From assembly GCA_047974405.1 (NCBI GenBank), contig JBKECI010000048.1, forward strand, positions 1-38,706: 38,706 nucleotides of DNA, read 5' to 3'. The first letter of the stretch is position 1. Every line of letters starts with the position of its first letter. Origin of the DNA: UPXZ01 sp047974405 (GTDB lineage Bacteria; Bacteroidota; Bacteroidia; Bacteroidales; Paludibacteraceae). Position numbers and translations under genes: made by a program. A model generated the notes under the pieces. That model did not search any database. It was given only the letters and a program-made list of their open reading frames with translations, and had not been told where the DNA came from. This document shows positions 25,198 through 33,675 of the stretch, one piece after another.

Positions 25198-26079
25198 ATG
25201 AAAGACTTTCAATCATTGTTTGATTTGTATCAATGCAAATTGATAACGGACGAATCGGCAAAACACAATGTAGAAGATATTATTTCAAAATACTTTGAAG
25301 ATAACAATACCAAAGAAATTTACAAAAGATGTTTAAGTCTGATTGATTTAACTTCACTAAATGGGACAGATACAGAGAGAGAAATCACTTCTATGACAAA
25401 AAGAGTGAATGAATTTGACACGCACTTTCCTCACCTGCAAAATGTTGCCGCCATATGCGTTTATCCCGCTATGGTTCCTATTGTCAAAGCCAATCTTACC
25501 GAATCCGTAGAGATTGCATCGGTTGCTGCTGGTTTTCCTGCCTCTCAAACATTTATTGAGGTAAAAATTGCCGAAACTGCTATGGCTGTGTTGGAGGGAG
25601 CTACTGAAATAGACGTGGTAATATCTATCGGAAAATTTTTGGACGGTAAGTACGATGAAGTTTTGGAGGAATTGGAAGAGATAAAAACCTCATGTAGAGG
25701 TGCTCATCTCAAAGTAATACTCGAAACCGGAGCGTTGATATCCGCCGTAAATATCAAGAAAGCGGCTATCTTGTCTATGTCGGCAAATGCCGATTTTATC
25801 AAAACATCCACCGGAAAAATTCCCGTAGCGGCAACCCTTGAAGCAACCTATATAATGTGTACGGCTATAAAAGAATGGTATGAAAAAACGGGTAAAAAAG
25901 TGGGCTATAAACCCGCTGGAGGAATTGTAACAACAGAAGATGCCATAAAACATTATACAATAGTGAAAGAAATACTGGGTGAAGAGTGGCTCAACAGCAA
26001 CATGTTCAGATTTGGAGCGAGCAGGCTGGCAAATAATTTGCTTACATCAATAGAGGGGAAAAATATTAAATACTTTTAA
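25198..26079 (+). CDS. deoC: Deoxyribose-phosphate aldolase
   Basis: A 293-residue class I aldolase splitting 2-deoxyribose 5-phosphate to glyceraldehyde 3-phosphate and acetaldehyde, the last step of deoxynucleoside catabolism. The Schiff-base lysine is K202 in ADFIKTSTGK. K172 in LKVILETG and the Lys in VGYKPAGGI complete the active site, and AAICVYPAMVPIVK (85-98) is the substrate-phosphate region pattern. At about 290 residues it belongs to the longer DeoC group common in Bacteroidetes. It begins 3 bases after the MazG-like gene. Confidence 0.95.
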   Translation: MKDFQSLFDLYQCKLITDESAKHNVEDIISKYFEDNNTKEIYKRCLSLIDLTSLNGTDTEREITSMTKRVNEFDTHFPHLQNVAAICVYPAMVPIVKANLTESVEIASVAAGFPASQTFIEVKIAETAMAVLEGATEIDVVISIGKFLDGKYDEVLEELEEIKTSCRGAHLKVILETGALISAVNIKKAAILSMSANADFIKTSTGKIPVAATLEATYIMCTAIKEWYEKTGKKVGYKPAGGIVTTEDAIKHYTIVKEILGEEWLNSNMFRFGASRLANNLLTSIEGKNIKYF

Positions 26080-26240
26080 TTATTCTTGGTAACTGCCAAA
26101 CTGTTGAATTTACCATAAGTACAACAAAATTTGAATCTTTGTGTATGACTGATATATTTTTTTTTACTATTATGAGTTGCTAATTTATATCTTAACTGGC
26201 AATCCACGTTTTGGGGAGTAGCATAGCTTATGGTAACGTG

Positions 26241-26441
26241 TCAGTCAATGCTTTCCAATGCTTTTTCGAGCTCGGTATCAATGAGGTAAAGTTGATTGCG
26301 ACAAATGTTGAGCAACTCGGAGGCGCGTTTTACATTCCCGGAAATTTGTTCTATGTTTATTTCCGTGTTATTTTCGAGTTCGAAAAGAATTTTTTCCAAC
26401 TCAGCTATGGCATTGGTATAGTTCAATTTTTGTTTTGGCAT
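26241..26441 (-). CDS. xseB: Exodeoxyribonuclease VII small subunit
   Basis: A 66-residue protein matching XseB: NYTNAIAELEKILFELENN, then a short linker and a second helix KRASELLNICRNQLYLIDTE, the helical hairpin of the family (usual length 60-80). It joins XseA to form the nuclease that degrades single-stranded DNA. xseA is normally next to xseB; here the gene upstream on the same strand is a ClC channel, 68 bases away, and no xseA is in the window. The protein is complete and looks intact. Confidence 0.88.
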   Translation of the reverse strand: MPKQKLNYTNAIAELEKILFELENNTEINIEQISGNVKRASELLNICRNQLYLIDTELEKALESID

Positions 26442-26509
26442 AGTATTCCAATAGGGTTGATAAAAAATGTATTAGTAAAAAGTTGATATGTATTTATTAT
26501 AAAAAACAA

Positions 26510-28309
26510 CTATTCGTCAGAAAAATGTACCAATACGTGTCGATAGGAGTTGAATATTTTTGATTTTGAAACAAAACCTAAATATCGTTTTTGGTCGTCC
26601 ACAACGGGTAAATTCCAAGCACCACTATCTTCAAAAATCTGCATTACCTTTTCCATAGGCATATTTACATTGATGACGGCAGGTGGCGACACCATCAATT
26701 TTCCTACAGTAAAGCGGTTGTAGAGTTCTGGACGAAACATAATATTTCTAACTTCGTCCAGCAACACAATTCCCAATAGTTTTTGAGTATTTACATCCAC
26801 CACAGGAAAAATGTTTCGTTGCGACCGAGATATTACTTTGACCAAAGCACCTAGTGTCATAGTGGGAGTGAGTTCTGTGAGGTCGGTTTCTATCACATTT
26901 TCCATTTTTAAGAGTGTGAGTACGGCTCTGTCTTTGTGGTGGGTAATTAACTCTCCCTTTTGCGCAAGTCGCATTGCATACAAACTATGTGGTTCAAAAA
27001 CGATAATTGTCAAATAGGCAATCACAGATACCATCATCAGAGTAAGAAACAGATTGTATCCTCCGGTAAGTTCGGCAATAAGGAATATGCCCGTTAGCGG
27101 AGCGTGCATTACTCCCGACATCAGCCCCGACATTCCTGCCAAAGTAAAATTTTCGGTAGGGGCATCAAATCCAAATTGCTGTAATATTGTGCTAACGATA
27201 AACCCTGTGATAGCTCCCATAAAAAGGGTTGGTGCAAATATTCCTCCTACTCCTCCGGGACTGTTGGTTGCCGTTGCTGCCAATATTTTAAATATCACTA
27301 TCAGCGCTAGATAAATCATTAAAATCCATACATTATTGCCTACATTCAAGAAGAAACTGCGTTCGAGTACTGTATGAATATCTCCATTCAGAAGAGCGTT
27401 GATGGTATCGTAACCCTCCCCGTACAATGGAGGAAACAAGAAAATCAAAATTCCCAAAATAGTTCCTCCTATTATCAATTTTTGTACAGAAGATTTTATT
27501 TTTTTGAATTGATTTTCCAAATAATTCATTCCCCGTGTAAAATACAGAGAAACAAAACCACAGACGATTCCCAGTAGTATTATGTAAGGTACTCTTGCTA
27601 TATCAAACGGCGTGTAAGAATAAAATTTGAACATAAAAGCATCTCCCGAAAAGAAGTATGCAAATGTGGTAGCTGTGATGGACGAAATGAGGATGGGGAG
27701 GATAGAAGTCATCGTCATATCGAGCATGAGTACCTCCAGTGTAAATACCAGCCCAGCAATGGGAGCTTTAAAAATACCGCCGATAGCTCCTGCAGCACCA
27801 CAACCAACCAACAGCATCAATGTTTTTTGATTCATCCTGAACATTTTACCTAAGTTAGAGCCAATAGCAGATCCAGTGAGTACAATGGGTGCTTCAGCCC
27901 CTACCGAACCACCAAAACCAATGGTCAAAGCGCTACCAATCAGTGAAGTCCAAGTATTGTGAAGTTTAATAATGGATTTTCGCTGCGAAATGGCAAATAA
28001 TATTCTTGTAATCCCATGACTTATATTGTCTTTAACTACATATTTGACAAATAGATAAGAAAGTGTAATCCCTACAAACGGGAAAACCAGATACCAATAG
28101 TTTACATGCTCTAAGCTGAAACTGCTTGTCAGTAGATATTGGATTAAATGAATGGTATATTTGAGCAGTAAGGCTGCCAATGCTCCAAAAAGACCAACTA
28201 CAAAGCCGAGTATTAGTATGAAATTTTTTTCGGGGATATGATGCTCCCTCCAGGCTATTATCCTTGCGTACCAAAGATTCTTTTTCATGTTTGAGTTGAA
28301 ATTATTCAC
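26510..28309 (-). CDS. ClC-family chloride channel/antiporter with two CBS domains
   Basis: A 599-residue membrane protein. Residues about 28-435 are the 18-helix ClC core; the signature GFGGSVGAEAPIV (about 132-144) holds the gating Glu, VGCGAAGAIGGIFKAPIAGL is the next conserved block, and GGVGGIFAPTLF and GLMSGVMHAPLTGI form the second half of the selectivity region. Residues about 455-510 and 525-590 are a CBS pair (LTPTMTLGALVKVI, FPVVDVNTQKLLGIV, WNLPVVDDQKRYLGFVS) that may sense nucleotides. A start at the second Met, eight residues in, is equally plausible. Whether it is a channel or a Cl-/H+ exchanger cannot be settled here. Confidence 0.93.
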   Translation of the reverse strand: MNNFNSNMKKNLWYARIIAWREHHIPEKNFILILGFVVGLFGALAALLLKYTIHLIQYLLTSSFSLEHVNYWYLVFPFVGITLSYLFVKYVVKDNISHGITRILFAISQRKSIIKLHNTWTSLIGSALTIGFGGSVGAEAPIVLTGSAIGSNLGKMFRMNQKTLMLLVGCGAAGAIGGIFKAPIAGLVFTLEVLMLDMTMTSILPILISSITATTFAYFFSGDAFMFKFYSYTPFDIARVPYIILLGIVCGFVSLYFTRGMNYLENQFKKIKSSVQKLIIGGTILGILIFLFPPLYGEGYDTINALLNGDIHTVLERSFFLNVGNNVWILMIYLALIVIFKILAATATNSPGGVGGIFAPTLFMGAITGFIVSTILQQFGFDAPTENFTLAGMSGLMSGVMHAPLTGIFLIAELTGGYNLFLTLMMVSVIAYLTIIVFEPHSLYAMRLAQKGELITHHKDRAVLTLLKMENVIETDLTELTPTMTLGALVKVISRSQRNIFPVVDVNTQKLLGIVLLDEVRNIMFRPELYNRFTVGKLMVSPPAVINVNMPMEKVMQIFEDSGAWNLPVVDDQKRYLGFVSKSKIFNSYRHVLVHFSDE

Positions 28310-28706
28310 AAAATAACAAAGGTAGTGTTTTTAACCCAGAATCAAAAGGCAATGCTAGGGAAAACACATTAAAGTTTGAGTAATTTTATCCAAAGCAGAT
28401 TGTATCGATTTGATAAATTTCTTTTTCTCTTGATGTCCGTTTACATTCATTCTTTTAGGTAGATTCAGGCATGTTTTATTGATGACGCAGAAATCTTATG
28501 GGATACAATTATCTCTTTTGGTGTTTCTATTCTCTTTCACAACTACACCAAATATCCGATGCTTGTTTGGTTTCAAACTTTCGGTACCTGTGGAGATGTA
28601 ACATCTTTAGCCCTCGTTGTCAGAACACATGCACAAATCTCCCTTATTATACATTAACGCAACTACACTATCTGGGATGAATATAGATGATTACCAAATT
28701 TATCAT
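28310..28706. other. Intergenic region, no defensible gene
   Basis: It contains the minus-strand promoter of the ClC gene next to 28317. The middle (about 28470-28660) has short open stretches in all three plus frames, two of which give hydrophobic, protein-like peptides, but no start, length or family supports a gene. It may be a remnant. Confidence 0.4.
28317..28324 (-). promoter_or_regulatory. Predicted -7 element for the ClC gene
   Basis: On the minus strand this reads TACCTTTG, with TTTG at 28343-28346 (18-base spacing). The implied start of transcription would be very near the 28309 codon, which favours the second Met of the ClC protein. Confidence 0.5.
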
Positions 28707-28743
28707 AAAAAGAGGCTGCCTCTGAAACAGACAACCTCTTTTA
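28707..28743 (-). terminator. Terminator of hppA
   Basis: Read on the minus strand, AAAAGAGGTTGTCTG pairs with CAGAGGCAGCCTCTTTT (G-U pairs and one bulge) and ends in a T-rich tract. It lies 30 bases beyond the hppA stop. Confidence 0.7.
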
Positions 28744-28773
28744 AAAAGTTTTTTAGCTATAAAGTTTAGTTTT

Positions 28774-30981
28774 TTATAATAAACTCCATGCAACAGTCAA
28801 ACCTGCCATAACGATAGAAACCATGCTCATCAGTTTAATTAAAATATTCAACGAAGGACCCGATGTGTCTTTGAATGGATCCCCTACAGTATCTCCTACT
28901 ACGGTAGCTTTGTGAATGTCACCGCCTTTACCGCCAAGGTTCCCTTCTTCTACATATTTTTTCGCATTGTCCCAAGCTCCACCCGAGTTTGCCATAAATA
29001 CAGCCAGTACAAATCCAGAACCAAGACCGCCTGCAAGCAATCCCATAACGCCCGACACACCTAAAATAAGACCTGTAACAATTGGAATGGCAATAGCTAG
29101 CAGCGAGGGTATCAACATTTCGCTTTGTGCTCCTTTGGTCGAAATTTCGACACAGCGTGCATAGTCGGGTGTACCTTCTCCGGTAAGAATTCCTTTGATT
29201 TCACGAAATTGGCGACGAACCTCTTCCACCATTTTTTGAGCAGCTCGTCCTACGGCATTCATCGTCAGACCACAGAACAAGAATGCCATCATCGAACCAA
29301 TAAATACACCCACCAATACTTTAGGATTCATCAGCGTTACTTGATAATAATCCATAAAATCAATGAATGTAGCCCTTGATATATTGATCGTGTCTCCATT
29401 GGCAAGGTCTAAAGTAGTTTGTCCTAATCTTATCATGCCTATTTTTATCTCTTCGATATAAGATGCTAGCAATGCCAAAGCCGTAAGAGCGGCAGAACCT
29501 ATGGCAAAACCTTTTCCGGTCGCCGCAGTTGTATTTCCCAGCGAATCGAGCGCGTCGGTACGTTTACGCACCTCTTTTCCCAATCCACTCATTTCGGCGT
29601 TTCCACCAGCATTATCGGCAATAGGACCGTAAGCGTCTGTAGCAAGTGTGATACCGAGTGTAGAGAGCATACCTACGGCGGCAATACCAATCCCGTAAAG
29701 TCCCATACTAATATTCTCGCCCGAAATCATATTTTTTACATCAAAACCGATAGCAAACAAATAAGAAAGCAAAATAGCAAATGCAATGGTAATAACGGGA
29801 ATAAATGTAGAAATCATTCCGGCACCCATTCCTGCGATGATTACTGTTGCCGGTCCGGTTTTTCCACTTTCGGCAATTTGTTGGGTGGGTTTGTATGAGT
29901 GCGATGTGTAGTATTCAGTTCCTTGTCCGATAATGATACCAGCAACCAAGCCTGATATTACGGATAGCGAAATGCCTACCCAGTTTTCGAATCCGAGTAG
30001 ATATAAAATACCAAACGAAAGAGCCGCAATCAAAATGGCGCTGGTATTGACCCCCCTGTTGAGTGCGGCCATTAGCTGTTTCATAGAGGCATTTTCTTTG
30101 GTTCTTACCAAAAATATACCCAAGATAGATAAAAATACCCCTACCGACGCAATGATCATTGGAGCAAAAACAGCTTTCAGCTGCATACCGGGATTAAGGG
30201 CGTATGCCGAAGCTCCCAAAGCGGCGGTAGCCAATATCGAACCTGCGTACGACTCGTACAAGTCGGCTCCCATTCCTGCAACGTCTCCTACGTTGTCTCC
30301 TACGTTATCTGCAATGGTAGCAGGGTTGCGAGGATCATCTTCAGGGATTCCGGCCTCCACTTTTCCCACCAAGTCGGCACCTACATCGGCAGCCTTGGTG
30401 TAAATACCGCCTCCCACACGTGCAAACAAAGCTTGCGTGGAAGCTCCCATCCCAAAGGTAAGCATCGTAGTGGTAATCATAATTAACTTATGTCCGGGCT
30501 CGGTATCTTCCACAAAATAATCAAGAATAAGATACCAAAGCGAAATGTCGAGTAGCGCCAATCCGACCACAACCAATCCCATAACCGCTCCAGAACGAAA
30601 TGCTACTTGCAGCCCTTTGTTGAGCGAGTTCATTGCTGCATTGGCAGTACGGGCTGAGGCGTAGGTAGCGGTTTTCATCCCGAAAAAGCCGGCAAGCCCC
30701 GAGAAAAATCCTCCTGTTAAAAAAGCAAAAGGAACCCAATTGTTTTGTAGTCCAAAATAGGCCATAACGGCAAAGATGAGCGCCAGTACAACAAATACGA
30801 TAGTTACCATTTTGTATTGTTGTTTTAGATACGACATTGCCCCTTCGCGCACGTATTGGGCAATTCTTTTCATTGTCTCGTTTCCTTCGCTTTGTTTCAT
30901 CATATTTTTGAAAAAATAGAGTGCAAAGCCCAAAGCTATGATGGCAGCAATAGGAACCAATAAGAAAAATGTATTCTCCAT
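28774..30981 (-). CDS. hppA: Membrane ion-translocating pyrophosphatase, K+-dependent type
   Basis: A 735-residue, 16-helix membrane enzyme that couples PPi hydrolysis to pumping of Na+ and/or H+. The substrate site is clear: DVGADLVGKVEAGIPEDDPR (199-218), then NPATIADNVGDNVGDVAGMG, and the C-terminal GGAWDNAKKYVE and GDTVGDPFKDTSGPSLN. The K+ determinant reads GNTTAATGKG (482-491): A486 and G489 stand where K+-independent enzymes have Lys and Thr, so K+ activation is expected. All known Na+-pumping members are in the K+-dependent group, so Na+ (or Na+/H+) transport is possible. The gene begins 36 bases after the M48 protease gene on the same strand and ends before a hairpin terminator. Confidence 0.96.
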   Translation of the reverse strand: MENTFFLLVPIAAIIALGFALYFFKNMMKQSEGNETMKRIAQYVREGAMSYLKQQYKMVTIVFVVLALIFAVMAYFGLQNNWVPFAFLTGGFFSGLAGFFGMKTATYASARTANAAMNSLNKGLQVAFRSGAVMGLVVVGLALLDISLWYLILDYFVEDTEPGHKLIMITTTMLTFGMGASTQALFARVGGGIYTKAADVGADLVGKVEAGIPEDDPRNPATIADNVGDNVGDVAGMGADLYESYAGSILATAALGASAYALNPGMQLKAVFAPMIIASVGVFLSILGIFLVRTKENASMKQLMAALNRGVNTSAILIAALSFGILYLLGFENWVGISLSVISGLVAGIIIGQGTEYYTSHSYKPTQQIAESGKTGPATVIIAGMGAGMISTFIPVITIAFAILLSYLFAIGFDVKNMISGENISMGLYGIGIAAVGMLSTLGITLATDAYGPIADNAGGNAEMSGLGKEVRKRTDALDSLGNTTAATGKGFAIGSAALTALALLASYIEEIKIGMIRLGQTTLDLANGDTINISRATFIDFMDYYQVTLMNPKVLVGVFIGSMMAFLFCGLTMNAVGRAAQKMVEEVRRQFREIKGILTGEGTPDYARCVEISTKGAQSEMLIPSLLAIAIPIVTGLILGVSGVMGLLAGGLGSGFVLAVFMANSGGAWDNAKKYVEEGNLGGKGGDIHKATVVGDTVGDPFKDTSGPSLNILIKLMSMVSIVMAGLTVAWSLL

Positions 30982-31017
30982 AGAAAAAAAATAATTATTT
31001 AATTAATATATAGTAAA

Positions 31018-32247
31018 TTATCTCTTTAAAGCTACGATGCGCTGCAAAAGTGTTGGGTGTGAATAATTTACAAACACAACCGCCGGATGCGGTGTTAAAT
31101 TTGATAACGCCTTAGACGATATTTTTTTTAGTGCGATAATCAAATCCTTTTCTATCCCAAACTTTTTTACAAAAGCATCTGCCTGATATTCAAATTTGCG
31201 TGAGAGTGCATTCATTCCTATATCGAGCATACTTGAGATGGGTGAATACAATATGCCAAACGCTAAAGTATTCAAATGAAAACTGGCGATATTTCCACCC
31301 AAAGCTTGTGCAAGCGTGTCGCTCTTCAGCAGCCATCCAAAAATATAAAACAGAACGAGTGAATTAAGCAGACTTACCAATATGTTTTTCTGCGTGTGTT
31401 TGTGTTTGTAGTGTCCAATCTCATGTGCTAATACAGCAACAATTTCATCAACCGTTAGATCGTTGATGAGTGTGTCGTACAGTACGATCCTTTTTTTCTT
31501 TCCCAATCCCGTAAAATAGGCGTTGGCTTTGGTAGAGCGTTTTGACCCGTCGATCACATAAATATTTTTCAGCTCAAATCCGGCTTTGTCTGCGAATTGC
31601 CGGATGGCATCGCGAAGTTTTCCTTCGGAGAGAGGTGTTTGTTTGTTGAACAACGGCACAATAAGGTTGGAATAAAACAGACCCATAAACAAATTGAATA
31701 CTGTAACACTCAACCAAGCCAGCAACCAAAAGTAGGTTGGTGTGAGTTGGTATATCCATAGTATCAATGTCAAAATTCCGCCTCCTATGACTATGGCAAG
31801 CAGATATCCTTTAAGCCTGTCGAGGAAGAATGTCTTAGGAGTAGTTTTGTTGAATCCGAATTTTTCCTCAATTACAAACACATCGTACCATTCGAAAGGG
31901 ATAGAAATAATATCGTTGGCAATGTATAATGTACCAAAAAAGAGTAATGAAATAATAATTTGATTGTCAAAGCGCATTTGTAACCATGCATCTAACCATC
32001 CAAAACCTCCAAATAATAACACGGTCAAGATAACGATAAAACTAAATGTGGAGGTAATTAATCCAAATTTTGTATTGATGCCAAAATATAATTGCTGCTT
32101 TTTATACTCAGGTTCCGAATAAATTCCGTCCAGCAACAAAGGAATTGGTAGGGTGGCATTTTTTACATTTAGTAACGATAAAATTCGCTCCAATATAAAA
32201 TCTGCCGTAATTATTGCTAAAATAAGGATAAAAATGGTCTGAACCAT
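31018..32247 (-). CDS. M48-family (Ste24/CAAX-type) membrane zinc protease
   Basis: A 409-residue integral membrane metallopeptidase similar to eukaryotic Ste24/CAAX prenyl protease 1. Zinc ligands are H275 and H279 in AVLAHEIGHYKHKH, with the third (Glu) in SRKFEYQADAF near 352. ANAYFTGLGKKKRIVLYDTL (241-260) is the usual block before the metal site. Several hydrophobic helices lie before and after it. The frame is open for 50 more codons to 32397, but a promoter -7 element at 32270-32277 lies inside that extension, so the ATG at 32247 is taken. Bacteria lack prenylated CAAX proteins; the family acts in membrane protein quality control. It appears to be co-transcribed with hppA. Confidence 0.9.
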   Translation of the reverse strand: MVQTIFILILAIITADFILERILSLLNVKNATLPIPLLLDGIYSEPEYKKQQLYFGINTKFGLITSTFSFIVILTVLLFGGFGWLDAWLQMRFDNQIIISLLFFGTLYIANDIISIPFEWYDVFVIEEKFGFNKTTPKTFFLDRLKGYLLAIVIGGGILTLILWIYQLTPTYFWLLAWLSVTVFNLFMGLFYSNLIVPLFNKQTPLSEGKLRDAIRQFADKAGFELKNIYVIDGSKRSTKANAYFTGLGKKKRIVLYDTLINDLTVDEIVAVLAHEIGHYKHKHTQKNILVSLLNSLVLFYIFGWLLKSDTLAQALGGNIASFHLNTLAFGILYSPISSMLDIGMNALSRKFEYQADAFVKKFGIEKDLIIALKKISSKALSNLTPHPAVVFVNYSHPTLLQRIVALKR

Positions 32248-32269
32248 AAAATTTTCTTTTAATTTTGCA

Positions 32270-32277
32270 CAAAGATA
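32270..32277 (-). promoter_or_regulatory. Promoter -7 element of the M48-hppA operon
   Basis: Minus-strand TATCTTTG, exact TAnnTTTG, with a TTTT about 19 bases upstream at -33. It places transcription near 32263 and fixes the protease start downstream of it. Confidence 0.65.
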
Positions 32278-32350
32278 CGTCAAAATACAATTATCTAAAA
32301 GAGTAAATATGTTTTTTTGCGTTTTTATTAACCGACAAATTGATTGATAT

Positions 32351-33547
32351 ATGACGATGTATTGGTTTGAATTATTTGTTTTATCCTCCACAATCATTCT
32401 CTGTGATTACTGGTTTTTCATCCACATGAAAAAGCATCGTTTATACAATTGGTTTATCAATTTATCGCTGTTGCCTGGTTTTCTCTTTATTCTTGTGTTT
32501 TTGTACATTCGTTTTGGGTTCAAATACAATCATGATTACCATATATCGTCAGGGTTACAATGGGCTTTTTACTTTTTTGCCCTTATTTATATTCCCAAAA
32601 TTACATACATCCTATTTTATCATTTCAACAAAGTTCACGATAAAGTCAGAAATACCCATACCCATTCTTTACGCCGGACAGGATTCGTCATTGCCATATT
32701 TATGGTTGGCGTTATGGGCTATGGCAATATGGTTACTCGAGACGATTTGGAACTTGTGCGTCAGCAAATAGACGTGAAAGAACTGCCCACCGAATTTGAC
32801 GGATACAAAATAGCGGTTATCGCAGATTTTCACATCGGAAACTGGAATAACAGATACCGGATAATGCATTCGTTGATAGACAGTATAAACAGCGAGTATC
32901 CCGATATGATAATATTTGCAGGGGATATGGTTAATAATTTTGCGGATGAACTGGAGGGTTGGGAGCCTTACTTCAAAGAGTTGAAGTCTAAGCAGGGGAA
33001 TTTTGCCGTACTCGGCAATCATGATTATGGCGACTATACCCAATGGAAATCAGACAGCGCAAAAAGCGAAAATTTAGAGAGAATAAAGCAAGGAATTCGT
33101 AATTTGGGATTTAGACTTTTGCTTAACGAGAATGAAAATATTGTAATGGGAAAAGACACTATTTCGCTTGTAGGAGTAGAAAACTGGAGTAATAGGCATT
33201 TTCACTGCTACGGAGATTTGCGCAAAGCATTGATAAACACACCTCCGAGTCGTAAAAAAATACTGATAACTCACGACCCTGCCCATTGGGACGCCGAAGT
33301 GGTTGGGAAAAACGATATTTTTCTTTCTATTTCAGGACACACGCACGCAGGGCAAATGGGGGTTATAAATAAGCACATCCGCTTTTCGCCCTCTATGTTT
33401 GTTTTTAAACAATGGCAAGGGTTGTACAAAAAAAGAGAGCAATACCTATATGTAAATAGAGGGATCGGTTATGTGGGTATTCCGATGCGCATAGGGGTAC
33501 GCCCCGAAATTACCATATTGGAGCTAAAACGCACGTCTGCCCCTTAA
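32351..33547 (+). CDS. Membrane-anchored metallophosphoesterase
   Basis: A 398-residue protein. The first 130 residues contain four hydrophobic helices; the C-terminal 250 form a calcineurin-like phosphoesterase domain facing one side of the membrane. Metal-binding motifs appear in order: IADFHIGN (D-x-H), FAGDMVNN (GD), LGNHDYGDY (GNHD), ITHDPAHW (H) and SGHTHAGQMG (GHxH). This layout resembles YkuE/YaeI-like lipid-linked phosphodiesterases, such as those acting on UDP-diacylglucosamine or phospholipids, but no specific substrate is indicated. It is divergent from the M48-hppA operon, sharing the gap of about 100 bases. Confidence 0.88.
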   Translation: MTMYWFELFVLSSTIILCDYWFFIHMKKHRLYNWFINLSLLPGFLFILVFLYIRFGFKYNHDYHISSGLQWAFYFFALIYIPKITYILFYHFNKVHDKVRNTHTHSLRRTGFVIAIFMVGVMGYGNMVTRDDLELVRQQIDVKELPTEFDGYKIAVIADFHIGNWNNRYRIMHSLIDSINSEYPDMIIFAGDMVNNFADELEGWEPYFKELKSKQGNFAVLGNHDYGDYTQWKSDSAKSENLERIKQGIRNLGFRLLLNENENIVMGKDTISLVGVENWSNRHFHCYGDLRKALINTPPSRKKILITHDPAHWDAEVVGKNDIFLSISGHTHAGQMGVINKHIRFSPSMFVFKQWQGLYKKREQYLYVNRGIGYVGIPMRIGVRPEITILELKRTSAP

Positions 33548-33574
33548 TTATTTCAATAATTTTACGAGAGAGAA

Positions 33575-33582
33575 TATCTTTG
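33575..33582 (+). promoter_or_regulatory. Predicted promoter -7 element for the YgiQ gene
   Basis: TATCTTTG with TTTC at 33551-33554 (20-base spacing), about 95 bases before the chosen start. Confidence 0.5.
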
Positions 33583-33675
33583 CACACAAAGTCTGAATAA
33601 TATTTAGATTCATTTTTACTTTAAAATCTGCTCTGGTGCAAAAAAAATATCAAATACATTTTTTTGTATAAATAT

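Noticed and set aside
29933..30403. A 156-codon plus-strand open frame opposite hppA
   Set aside because: It lies fully inside the strongly conserved hppA gene on the other strand; its composition mirrors the antisense of Ala/Gly-rich helices and it matches no family.
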